This document shows positions 13,424-26,941 of a stretch of DNA of 64,000 bases, one piece after another. The position numbers and the translations under genes were made by a program. The stretch covers positions 761,501-825,500 of the forward strand of contig JAIUJO010000087.1 in NCBI GenBank assembly GCA_023846275.1. Reading direction: 5' to 3'. The stretch's first letter is position 1, and each line of letters begins with the position of its first letter. The stretch comes from Vanilla planifolia. Taxonomy: Eukaryota > Streptophyta > Magnoliopsida > Asparagales > Orchidaceae. The notes beneath the pieces were generated by a model that saw only the letters and a list, made by a program, of their open reading frames with translations, was not told where the DNA came from and did no database searches.

Positions 13424-13660
13424 CATGTCTATCTCATAGCAGATCTTAGCTTTAAGTTGCATGATCACATAACAAGTGACTTATCATGTATCATATCTAT
13501 ATCATAATAGATCTCATTCAAGCTACTTAATCACATTAGAGGTGAATCATCATATAACACATACTTCTCCTAATAGATCTAATCAAAAGCTAATAAATCA
13601 TATAGGAATGAGTTAGATTGTATCTCTAGTTGTTATATCATCCAACAAGTAGGTAATCAT
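13424..13660. repeat. ~61-66 bp degenerate minisatellite, about 3.5 copies
   Basis: Units start near 13424 (catgtct), 13485 (catgtat), 13551 (catataa) and about 13617. Each carries a 'taatagatct'-like core (first copy 'agcagatctta'), then an 'aagct' or 'aagtt' element and a 'gtgaatcat'-like end; the fourth copy is truncated. The periods are 61 and 66 bp. It is unrelated to the 0.4 kb satellite. Confidence 0.55.
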
Positions 13661-16600
13661 TTATTATGTTAATATAGCAATAGAGATCATCTCTGTCTAC
13701 TATATCAAAAGCACGTACCACATCATATATCATATGGGGTCTACTGCAAGTGGCACCATATCATAGTACATCATCTCATCTCCAGTCATATTAGTTATGG
13801 ATTAAGAAAATTAGAGTTAATGTGATTGACTAAATATCAACATCTTCACTTTATTTTTTGTAGCCATAATAAATCCATGTCTTATTGTTACCATCCCCCA
13901 TAAAATCAACATGATAAATCTTACATAGCCATAATCATATTTGGTACTCATGTGTTCTTATGTCATAAGCACTTATATTTTATAATTTTTTTATTTCTCA
14001 TCTTGCTTCTCTACTCCCTTTATTGTTTTTTTTACCATTTTAGATTACTATTATCAAAAAAATAATTAACAATTTCACCTAATTATTTTTCAACTTCATT
14101 TTTCATAACACAATATGCAATAAAGATGTAGAACATATAGCAAAAAGTGGGATATTATCCCTTAAAATTAAATGTTGAATAATCGCAACAAAATAACATA
14201 TTTATGTTATAAGTATTTAAAATTTACCTACCTACTCACCTTGCAAAAATTCTTATATTTACATTTCTTTTCATTTAACTTCTTATAAATGAATGATTAG
14301 GCACCAATATAAAAGGAGTTATTTGTTACTCAATATTTATTTTAGAAAGATTAATAAACCTATGATCTTAATGTAACATATTTATGCTAACGTTTTTATC
14401 AGATTGAGCAATCACACTAATGGCCTTATATTATTTTGTAGAAAAGCCTCCAAGCCTCCTCTTTTTATAGTAAAACTCTTTTAATATACTAAAAAACCTT
14501 TAAGTGTCACTTAGTTTCTTTCGATATGCTTCAAAGGTAAGAAAATACACAACAAAATAGATTATCCTTTCCTTGTATCAAAAATTACAAGAATAATAGT
14601 TAATTAGAATTGGTAGTGCTCCAATTTTTAAAATATATTGCAAATCAAGACACTAACGAGAGCTTTTATAAAATTCTTCAATGTCAACTCCAGTACAAAT
14701 TAAAATATTTCATAAGACATGTGAGAATCATAAGAAAATAAATATTTAAAAAGATAGTAACAAATATTTTATTGCAAAGAGGTAATCAACATTAGCCCAA
14801 CCATAATAGTTTCATCTTCATCTTACCTCAATTAGAATTACTATTACCTACAATAAATAAACATAAATAATGAATAATTTTTTATTTAATAATTACTTAT
14901 TGTAGAAGAAAGGGATAAATTGAAATAATATAATATGACCAAATCATATGGATGAAAATGTCAAATAAGAAAAGATTTAGAGTAATATAGTAATATTAGC
15001 AAATAAAAGCAAAACAATTTTAGTAAATAAGATAAACTTTAAGAGAAAGTTCCATTGAATGATACAAAGTAGATCAAGTGTAACGTACTTGGTCATTGAG
15101 GCTGGTATCAATTAATTTGCCTAATAAATATGTTATGATACAAGAAATTAAAATTTTTAAAAATGCAAAATTAATTATGTAAACAAATAGACCTTATTAA
15201 ACAAGTCCAATCGTATTAATTTCACTCATTTGGATCTCGTTTTGAATAATGACAAATTACATGTGCAACTAATCATGGATAATAAAAAAAATATTATTCT
15301 AATTTTAAGAAAAATTATATTTGAGCTAAAATATGATAAGTTGAAGCAAAGTAATATAACCAACTTAATGTGATGTAGAGGCCACATCATAAAAGGCTTT
15401 CGATTATGTAGTAATATAATGAAATCAATACGAAAATTTTAAAATTGAGACAAATTATAGAGAAAATGGTGTTATATTTTTTAAGTAGAATGAAATCATA
15501 TTCTTGGTCCTTAAATCATGTAAAAATAAAAATATATTGTAGAATATGGCAAATTCATTTAAAATAAAATATTTAAAAATATTTAAAAATATTAAAAATA
15601 TATTTAATTAGATAAACTTGATCAAAGTGAGTACAACCATGTTTATTTCTATTCCATTAAGCTATTTTAGAAAAATTGTGAATCCAAAAACTAAATCAAA
15701 GTACTAAATGTCATATAACAAAAGAATTAGAGTTTCATGATAATATATCAAAATCAAATTGAAAGATTTGAGGAAATCAAATAAGTGTTTGAGAAAGCTA
15801 CATTCTAAGACACTAAGGAGATTGAATGCAATATCCTTGATCATTAAATGATGCTCAAAACAAAATACCACATAATGCAATCGAATAACCCTAAAAGCTA
15901 AAATATTTAAAAATATAAAAAAAGTTTAATTTGAAAGAAATTTTTTAGATCTATCCAGTGTTGTTCGTTTTCTTCCATAAGATCTCATTTCGAATTTTTG
16001 TTAAATACAAAATTAAATAAACATAAATAATAAATAATATTATTTCAAAATTAAGTAAATACTTATTAGGGATTAAATGAGATGATTTGGAGTATTATAA
16101 TACACCCAAATCAAAGCAATGTAAATGTCAAACAAAAGAAGAATTAAAATTTAATAAAAAATATCGCTTAGTTAAAGTGGAACGTTTGAAGAAATTTGAT
16201 TTACTGTAATAGAAATTTTGATTCTAGGAGACTAAGGATATAGAGTGTAAGTGTTGGACAATCAAATCTAGTACTAAACTAAATATCCCATAAACCTAAA
16301 AAATTTCATAGAAAATGAAATATTAACAATGACATTTGTTTTCCCACCACCAAAGCGCATGACAAATTTTAGCTAATTACAAAATAATCTGTGGGAAACA
16401 AATAATAAGTTGTTATATTAATACCAAAAAAATTAATATTGAAGTTAAAATCGAAGAAGTAGAAGAAAATAAATATAATCAGTACTATAGGATGTAGAGG
16501 TCACATGATAATGGATTTTTTGAGTTACATAGTAATATTAGCAAATCAAATTGAAATTGGTAAAGAGATGTGCTAAAAATATGGGAAAGTAGTATTCTAA

Positions 16601-19600
16601 TATATTGAGGAGATCAAGTAGAAAATTCATAACAATCAAATAGGTACAAAAAAAAATGTTTTGCAAAATATGCACAAACTTAAGAAAATAAAATATTTAA
16701 AAATATGAAAATATATTTAATTTTTTAGAGCATATTGAGGCATGTCCAATGATATTTGTATGGTGCACATTAAAGCCCATTTAAAAATATTATGAATTAC
16801 CAAAAGAAATGCATTGGAAACACATGTAGATAATCAGAGATTCCTAATAATATAACCTAATGAAAGAGAAATGTTTGAAGAAATGAGATAAATTGTGTAG
16901 TAAAAAAGCATTAAAAATCCTAAGTAGATTGAGTGTAACATTTTTTATTTCAAATCAAGCATGAATAAAAATGCCTCATAAAGTAAATGACAATCATGAA
17001 AATAAAATGTTTAAAAATATACGAAATTTATAATTAATTAATTAGTGCTCAATTAAACTAGTTTAGCGATGTTTCTTTTGCATAAACAAGATATAATTTT
17101 GAATTTTTGCGTATTACCAAAATAAATAAGTATAAATAATAATAATTTATTATTTTCATACCTAGTGAATATTTAATAAAACATACATAATATTAATTAA
17201 AGTAATACAATATAATCAAATCAAAATGATGTGTTGGTGATATGAGAGGAGACTAAAATGAATTCAAAGCAAAAGATTTGAAGAAATTAGAAAAAATGTA
17301 TGAGAAAGTGGCATTGTAAAGTACTAAGGAGATCTATTGTAACATCTATCATCATCAAATCATATATAAATCAAAATTACTAAGAAAATTTGCCAACACT
17401 CTAAGAAAATATTTAAAATTATAAAACTCAATATTTAATTGACTAGAACTTATCTTAATGAGTTTGTTGATGCTTGTTTTATATTAATCAAAAATACTTT
17501 AGTGATATATAATAATATTAAAATTGGATAAATATAAGTAATGTAATATAACAAAATCATACTATCAAAAACATTAAATGATAGAAGAGTTTGAGTTTTA
17601 TAGTAATATAATTAAATCAAAGTAAAGAATTCAAAGAAATGAGATAAGGTATATGGAAAAGTTTTATTTCAAAACACTAAGAAAGTTGAGTGTAACATCC
17701 TTGAACTCCAAATACTTCAAAAATTGAAATTACTCAAAAAAGATTCTAATACTCAAAAAGTTAAAATTTTTTAAATATTAAAAAATCACATTATGTCTCA
17801 CCTAAATGACACCTCATTTAGTATTACTAAAAATTACAAAATATTTAAGCAAAAATAAAATAAAATTATTATTTTAATTTTAAAAAAATATATGTTAAAG
17901 CTTAAATGTGGTAAATTGAAGTGATGTATTATAATAAAATTAAAGTGTTGTAAAGGTTACAACATTGGAGATTTTTGCATCTATTAAATTATTAAAAAAA
18001 TAAAGTAAAAGATTTATAGAAATTAGATAAATATAGTGAAAAACTTTGTTCTAAGACATAAAGAAGATTGAGTGTTACAACAAAATTAATAAAAAATAAA
18101 ATATTTCAAAATATAGAAATGAAAATTTAATTGATTAGTTCTTATGAAGGTTAGTGCATTAATGTTTATTTCATATTGATCAAACTAAGTTTAGAATTAC
18201 TATTAATTGCAAAAAAACATAATTAAAAATATTTTTTACATTTAGCATATTAATGACAAAGCAAAAGTGAGATAAATTAAACAAATGCGATACAACAAAT
18301 CATATAATTATACATGAATCATGAGAGGAGAATTATGGTTGCATTGTGTTATAACCAAATAAAAGAAAACTATTTGGCAAAATAACATAATGTTTTATGA
18401 AAGTCATATTACAAAAGTCAACTTGAGTCCAACGATATTTATTTCAAGTCGATCAAACCTAGTTTGGAATTACTATGAAGTACTAAGGTTAATAAGCTTA
18501 AATAATCATAAATTATTTTTATAAAATCAAGTAAACATATATTAAGGCATAATTGAGAAAAATCGAAGGAACGCATTATGACTAAATCAATGTGGTGTAA
18601 AGGTTACATTATAAGCTATTTAAGGTTAGATATTATTGTAAGAAAATAAAAAAATAATTAAATTAAATAAATTATAGAAAATAATTTCAATGAAACACCT
18701 TAAGAAGTAAATAAAGTGCAATATCCTCACATATAAAATAAGAAATGAATCAAAATATCATGTGAGATATGTTAAAAACATAGGAAATAAAATATTTAAA
18801 AATATAAAAAAATAATGAAATAGAGTTTATCAAAGTTGACAATGTTCATGTTGTCTCTTTAAGACCTCATACAATATTATGTCAATTAGAGGAGTAATTT
18901 AACATAAATAATAATAAAATTTTTTTTTAATATTAATAAAATATATATTAATCTTGAATTAAAGGAAACTGAGGTAGTGTAATATAAGAAAATAAATATG
19001 ATGTAAACCCTTCAAGTGAGAAGATGTAAAGTTACATTGTAATTTAACCAAATAAAAGCTAAATATTTACATAATTGGCATACATTATATCAGAAAGTTG
19101 CTTTCAAAATTACTAGGGATTGAGTGTAGCATCTTGTGAAGGCATGTACGAATGAAACTTTATCATAAAAAATTGAAAACATTAGAAAATAAAATATTGA
19201 AAATTTTTAAAAAATAGATGGGTCTAATGACATTTTTGTTGCAATTATTAAGTGTTGATTAAAACTATTGCTTATTGAAAAAATATAGATAAAAATAAAT
19301 AGTAATAAATTTTAATTTTCCTTTTAATTTAACAAAAATTTAATTTAAAAAGAGATAAATTAAATTTTTGTAATTTATTATTGTCAATGCTATCTGAGGG
19401 TCACATAAGAGGAGATTCACAAAAACATTATGAAATAAAAGAGAAAAATTTGAAGATATAAGATAATTTATTTGAGAAAGTTGCACTCCATGGTAACAAG
19501 GACATTGAGTGTATAATGATCAATAATTATATAATTAAGTATCTAAATATCTCATTAAGAATGAAAAAAACCCTAGAAAATAAAATATTTGTGGACATAA

Positions 19601-22600
19601 AAATAGATATTTAATTTTATAAAGTCATCAAGATGATACCAACAACATTTTATTCTACGAATTACAAAACTAAATAACTAAAAAATAATTATAAATAAAT
19701 ATATTAATATTACTTAAATATATATAAGCTAATATGACAGAAATTGAAATAATATAACCTAAAAAATTACAGGTGATGTAAATGTCACATAAGAGGAGAA
19801 CTAGATGTTCATAGTAATATAAACAAACAAATGGTAAACATTTTAGAAAATGAAATAAAGTTTGTAAAAAAGTTGCATTACAAGATATTAATGAGATTAA
19901 TTGTAATATTCTCCTTTCATTAAACAATGTTGAGTCAAAATATTTGGAAAATATTGACAAAGAGCTTGAAAACATTTTAGAAATTTTAAAAGAATATTAA
20001 ATTAAATATAGTTCATTAAGACGATTTTGAAAATCCATTGTTTTGTGTCTACATAAAGAGCATTGGATTTACTACCACTAACAAGCACAAGTAAGCATAA
20101 ATAATATTAAGTATATATAATAACAATAAAATGAGGTAAATCTGTGGAATATAGATATTGATATAAAAATGATGTAAAGCTCACATGATTAAAGATTTAG
20201 AGTTAAATAGTAATATAACCAAATGAAAGTGAATATCTTAAGAAATAAGATAGATGTTGTGAAAAAGTTGTATCCCAAGATAATAAAGGGGTTGTGTGTA
20301 ACATTATTAATTGTCAAATGAAGTACTACAAAAAAACTCATGAAATATTAGCAAACAAAATAAAATAAAATATATTTAAATGTTAAAATTAATATTTACA
20401 TTATAGTCTTCCTTGATGTATGTACAATTACCAAAATTAAATAAGCATAAATTAAAAAAAAGTATTTCTTAATATGAATAAAATATATGTTGTACTTAAA
20501 GTAAGATAAATTGAATCAATAAAATACAACAAAATTAGAGAAAAAAATAATCAAATGAAATAAGATTGAGTTACAAATTATTTTAACAATATCAAAATGA
20601 AAAATTTGAAGTTATAAGATCAAATTGTTTGAGAAAATTAAATTTCATGACATTAAAGACATTGAGTGTGAGAAAGCTGACCATTAAATCATGTAAGAGA
20701 AAACATGACTTGTAAAGCAAGCCAAAGCCCTAAGAATTGAGATATTGCAAAATAAAAAATAAATATTTATTTGGATAAAGCCCATCAAGCGAAATCCAAT
20801 GATCTTTGTTTTATCTCTATTGGATTTCATTTAAAACTACTATGAAGTAAAAAAATATTAAAAAAACATAAATAATGACATTTTTTTATAATATGAAGTA
20901 AATTTTTGTCAAAATAAAAATCAGATAAATTAAGCAATGCAATATAACCAACTCAAGGAAATGTAAAGGTAAGAAGTGCTGAGATTTTGATTAAAATATT
21001 AATATAACAAAACAAAAGTAAAACATTTTGTGGAAATGATGTAAATTACACACTCGATCACCATATTAGGTAAAAATCAAAATATGTAATAAAGCAAGTA
21101 AGAACCCTTCAAAATAAAATATTCAAAATTATATAAATAAAAATTAAATGGATAGTGCTAAACGAGTCAAGCCTAATTGCATATGTTTAATCTTGATCAA
21201 ACCTATATAAGAATTAATTTGATTTTTCAAAATAAATAAGTAAAAAAATAATAAATATTATTTTAGTATAAGAAATACATATTAAACCTGAAATGAGATT
21301 AATTGTAGCAACAAAGTATAATCAATCTTATGATATAATTGTCACACTTGGGAAGATTTAGTGTTACATAACAATATATCCAAATCAAATCAAAAAATTA
21401 AAAAAAATGCAGTTTTTGGTTTGGGAATATTGCATTCTATGAATCAAGACATCCTCTAAAATATGCAAAATTCGAAATAAATAAAATATTCAAGATTATA
21501 CAAATGAATATTTAATTATACAGACCTCAAGACAAGTCTAAGACATTTTGTTCTGTATTGATTAGATTAGTTCTTGAATGATTAGAAATTAAAATACTTA
21601 AAAAACATAAGTAATAATAAATATTTATTAAATACATAATCATAAAATTCAAAGAAATGTAATATAACTAAACTAAAGCCCTCAAAATTTAAATTGTATG
21701 AGGAAGTTAAATTTTTTACAAGAGGAGCTCAATGAGATCATCCGCACTCATCAAATAAGATAAGAATAAAAATACGATAAAAAATTACAAGACCTAATAA
21801 ATTTCAATGATAAATAATATAACAATGAATATTTAATTTGATATAGCTCATTGAAAAGAGAGCATTGACATTTTTTTCATCTAAATTGAGCATAGTTTTG
21901 AATTACTATGAACACAATTCTAAATAAGAATAAATAATAATAAGATTTTTTGTATTAAGTAAATACTTAGTAAATTTTAAATGATCAAAATTAAAGCGAC
22001 ATAATGCAATCAAATGCAAGTGTTTTTAAATGTCCCAAGAAATGAAACTTAGAGTTACCTTGTAATATAACAAAAAGAAGACAAATTTTTAAGAAATATG
22101 AAAATTATTTAAGAAGGTTGCATTCTAAGAGATTAAGGAGAATGTGTATAACATATTTATTCATTATTTGGACTTTTGCTCTACATAACCAACTCAATGC
22201 AAAACATTTCTTGAAATAAGATAATTTTCATAAGAAAGTTTCATTTTGAGATAATTGAAAGATGCAATTGAACATTACTAATCATCAAACCAAATATGAA
22301 TAGAAATTTCTCATAAAGTATCCATAATATATAGAAATTAAAATATTTAAAAATATAAAAAAGAAATATCCAATAACAATGAGCTTTAGGTGACAAGCCC
22401 AATGAGGCCTGTTTCATATCGATTAGTCCATGCTTTGATTTATAGAAAATTACAAAAATAAATAAATGTAAAAAATAAAATTTATATTGTAATAATAAGA
22501 AGTTGTTGATTAAAGTAAAATAAGATAAATTGAAGTAATATAACAAAAAAATCACGAAGATGTATTTCTCACACCATAATAGACATAGGGTTACGTAGTA

Positions 22601-25600
22601 ATATAACCAAAATATATAAAAAATTTGAAAAAACAAGATAAAATTTTTTGAAAAATTATCCTCCAATTATTAAAGAGATCAAATATAATATTCTTGATTG
22701 TTAAATTATTTATGAATTGAAATGTCAAATAAATCATGAAACTTTTATTGAAAATAAAAATAAAGAAATATAAGAAATGGATATTTAATTCGATAAAACA
22801 AGTCATGGTGAGTCTAATGATATTTTTTTTCTTTATTAAGCCTCCTTTGGAATTATAACAAATTATCAAATTAATTACACATAAATAAAAACCCTAAACA
22901 ATTATTTCAAAATATAAAAATTATTATTTAATCACATAGATTTACTTGAGATGAGTGAAATGGCATTTAATTTATCTCCAACATACTTTTTCTAAAATTA
23001 TTATGAATTATCAAATCTATTAAAAATAAATGCTAATACATTATTTTTTTAAATGAAATAAATATATATTAAAGCTAAAATGAGAAAAATTTAAACAAAA
23101 TAATAATTTTAAATCAAAATGATGTGTGGTGACATAATAAGAGCATCAGAGTTTCATGGAAAGTTAAGGAGATGAAAGTAAAATATTCGAATAAATGGGA
23201 CAAATAGCATTTGAAATATGTACTAGAAAATAACATGAAGTTTGAGCATAATATTCTACCCAAAAAAAATTCAAAAGTTTGAACATTACTATCTAAAATG
23301 AATCTAATAACACTTATTTTGTCTCTTTAGAACTAATACAGAATTTGAACAAATTAAACAAAATAAGTGTAAATAACATACGATAATTATTTTAATATTT
23401 AGTAAATATATACTAAAGCACGAATGAGATATATTAAAATAATATAATATAACAAAAAAAGTGATGCAATGGTTTAACAATAGAAGATTTAGGGTTACAT
23501 AGTAATCTAAGCAAAGAAAAGAAAAAAATAAAAATAATGAGAAAAATTTTAAGAGAGACTTATGTGCAAAAAAATATGATAGAGTATAATATCCTAGATT
23601 TTCAGATTAGTTAAAAAATAAAAAACTTCTTTTAAACAATGCAAGAAAAATAAAAATTCAATTATAAAAATAATAAAAATAAATATTTATTTGAAGAGAG
23701 ATCATTGTAGTGAGTCTAATGGTGCTTATTTCATGTTAATCTAAGCCAAAATAATAATAATAATAACAATAAGATTAATTAAATATATATTGAAACGTAA
23801 ATAGGACAAATTGAAGTAATTGAATATAAAGAAATAAAAATTATGTAGACATAACAAGAGTGACAAATTAGAGTTTCATAATAATATATCTTAGACAAAG
23901 AAAAAAAATTTAAGGGAATTACATAATTTTTACAAGAAAGTTACAGAACAAGATAATGAGAAGATTGTGTGTATCAAGTTTGTCATTCAATCAGATACAA
24001 ATTAAAAGAAATCATAATATGTTATGGAAAATAAACTATTAAAAAAATAAAAATTAATGTTTAATTGGTGAAATCACATATTTATAAGTCCAATAACATT
24101 TGTTTCATCTCAATAAGGTCTCATATATAGTTTTTATGAATTATCAAAGCAAATAAGCTTACATGTTAAAAAATTCTTTAATATTAATGAAATACATATT
24201 AATGTTGAAAGAGGTTATTCATAGTAATGTAATGTAACAAAATCAACGTAATGTAGAAGTTGTGTTAAGGGGCATTTAGTGTTACATAACCTGATCAAAG
24301 TAAAATCCTTGAGGAAATTAGATAGATTGATTTTTTAATTTTTTTTGTTGGATACAAATTTATAATAAATATGATATATAAAAACATAAAAAATAATTTA
24401 CAATTTAGTAGAGCTCATAAGGACATGTCTAACAATGATAGTTTCATATTGATTGGACCTTGTTTTTAATTACAATGATTTATGATATCAAATATGTATA
24501 AGTAGTAATGAAATATTCTTTTATGGTAAGTAATTGGTATTAAAGAAGAAAATGAAAAAAAAATAAATAAAGTAATATAACAAAATCAAAGACATGTAAA
24601 GGTCATGTGAGATCAGAATTAGAGCTACAAAGTAATGTTATAGAAAAGAAATTATAAGAATTAAAATAAATTGTACAAAAGGGCTACTTTCCAAGATGCT
24701 AAGGTGATCATGCACAACAATCTCGATCATTAAATTTAGTACAAATCAAATATCTTATGAAGAGTGAACAAATACCTGAAATTAAAATATTAAAAAATTA
24801 TCAAAATGATGGTAAAATTAGATAGAGCTCATTGAGATGATTGAAATGACCTTCATTTAATCTCGATTAAAAATCATTTAATGTTACTTTGAGTTAAAAA
24901 ATTATAAATGAGAAATAATTATATTTTTTATATTTAACAAATATATAATAAAGCTGAAAGAAGATAAATTGAAATAATGTGATATATTGAAATCAAAGAG
25001 ATATGGAGTTCAAAGGAGAGTAGGATTAAAGATTCATAATAACATTTCTAAATTAAAAAAATTGAAAACTTTTAATAAGTGGTGTGAAAAAGTTGTATTT
25101 TAAGATATTAAGAAGATCGAGTATAACATTCACTATAGTGAAATCATGTTCTAATAGAAATGTCTAACAAAACATGTCAAAATATTAGAAATTAAGAACT
25201 TTAAAATAAAAAATTGACATTTAATTAGAATGAACTTATCGAGATGTCGCCAACGATGTTTGTTTCATCTTCATTAGACATTGTTTGGAATTACTATGAA
25301 TTAATAAAATAAATAAAATTAAATAATTATTAAATATTATTTTTATAATAAAAAAATATGTACTAAATCTAAAATGACATGAATTGAAGGAAAATAATTC
25401 AACCAAATCACAATAATAAATGATCACACGAGACTAGATTTTTTTACGCAAAGTAATGTTGTCAAATCAAAGAGAAAAATTTCAAAACAAATGAGAGAAA
25501 TACAATGAGAAAGGAGTGTTCTATGATACTAAGATGATCGATTGTTCTGTTAACAATCGTTAAATTAAGAACAAATAGAAATGACTACTAATGCTTGCCA

Positions 25601-26921
25601 AAAGTATAGAAAATTAAAAACTATGGATTACGAAAATATATGTTTTATTACATATAAGACACCAACATGAGTATAACAAAAATTGTTTCATCTTTGTAGG
25701 ACCTTGGTTGTGTCTAACAAAAATGACCAAATTAAACAAAAATAAAAAATAATATTAAGTAAACGTATATTAAAATTGAAATGTAAGAAATTGAAGGAAG
25801 GTAATATAAATTAATGTAAGTAATACTATGGACAAATGAGGGAGGTATTATAGCTTAATTATCATATAAGAATGTCAAATAATGTTTATTGTATCTTTAT
25901 TGAAAATTACCAATTTTAAAATTCATAGTATGAAAATTAATAAAAATTACCAAATTTAAAATACAAAAATGTTAATAAATTTTTATTTTAAAAACATGTA
26001 CTTATATATTTAAGCTAAAATAAGACAACTAAAGCATTGTACTATAGTAAAATCAAAGCGATCTAAACATCACATAAGATAAGATTTAATGTAAGATAGT
26101 GATGTAGTCAAATTGAAGCAAAGAATTTGTAGAAATTTGATAAATCTCACAAAAATATTGCATTCCAAGGCACCAATGGATCATGTATGGAATCCAAAGT
26201 CATCAAATTTTGTGTGAATCAATATGTCTTATAAAATATTATAAATCTTAACAAACTAAAATACTTAAAAATATAATAAATATTTATTTAGTTAGATAAA
26301 GGTTATTGAGATGATGCTATTTCATCTTGTTTAGATCTTGGTTGGAGTTATTATGAAATATCAAAACAAAAAAGCATAATAATAAATTATTTTTTAAGCA
26401 TTAAGTGATCATATATTAAATGTGAAATGAGACAAATAGAAACAACGTAATATAACCAAGACAAAGGCATGTAAAAGTCACACAAGAGTAGATAAGAATT
26501 ATGTAGTAACAGAATCAAATGAAGGTGTAAAACTTTAAGCAATGATATAAATTTTATGGTAAAGATATATTCTAAGATACTATGAGGATCAACTATAACA
26601 TCATTGATGCTTAAGTTAGGTAAAATTCAAAACATCTCATTAATCATGTTAAAACCTTGTAAAAAATATTTCAAAACATAAAAAACATATTAAATTGATA
26701 TGCCCACTGAAAAATTTTAAAACCCCTAGAATAAAATATTTTAAAATAAGAAAATAAACATTTTCAATTATAGAGTTCATTAATGAGTAGAACTATACTT
26801 TTTCAACTTGATCAGGCATATTTTTTAATTATCATGAATTAAAAAATTAAATAAGCATAAAAAATACTAATTTAATATTAAGTAATTATATATTAATGTT
26901 AAAATTAGATAAATTTAACTA

Positions 26922-26941
26922 ATATATATATATATATATAT
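26922..26941. repeat. (AT)n microsatellite
   Basis: An uninterrupted run of alternating A and T, about 10 dinucleotides, lies inside a satellite unit at the AT-rich 'ttaaattatat' position. Confidence 0.9.

Larger units (their letters stand above)
12236..14642. other. 2.4 kb non-satellite insertion in the minus array; origin not recognised
   Basis: The satellite landmarks stop after 'ggtcacatgataatcacaac' and resume at about 14643 ('aatcaagacactaacgagag', corresponding to the 'ccaagatactaaggagat' block). The flanking satellite therefore nearly continues across the insertion. The interior has no long open frame, no recognisable transposase or polymerase fragment, and no terminal repeats that I could match by eye. 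It contains two minisatellite stretches and a tRNA-Gly-like A-box, described separately. It could be an old non-coding transposon or displaced host DNA. Confidence 0.65.

Noticed and set aside
22241..22869. Overlapping minus-strand open frames of 141 and 92 codons, rich in Phe, Tyr, Ile and Leu, that look like membrane proteins
   Set aside because: They lie wholly within satellite units. The hydrophobic composition follows from AT-rich codons, and similar phrases recur in other units (for example near 924-1133, 11795-12091, 25236-25427 and 29882-30139) because they read the same repeat frame.
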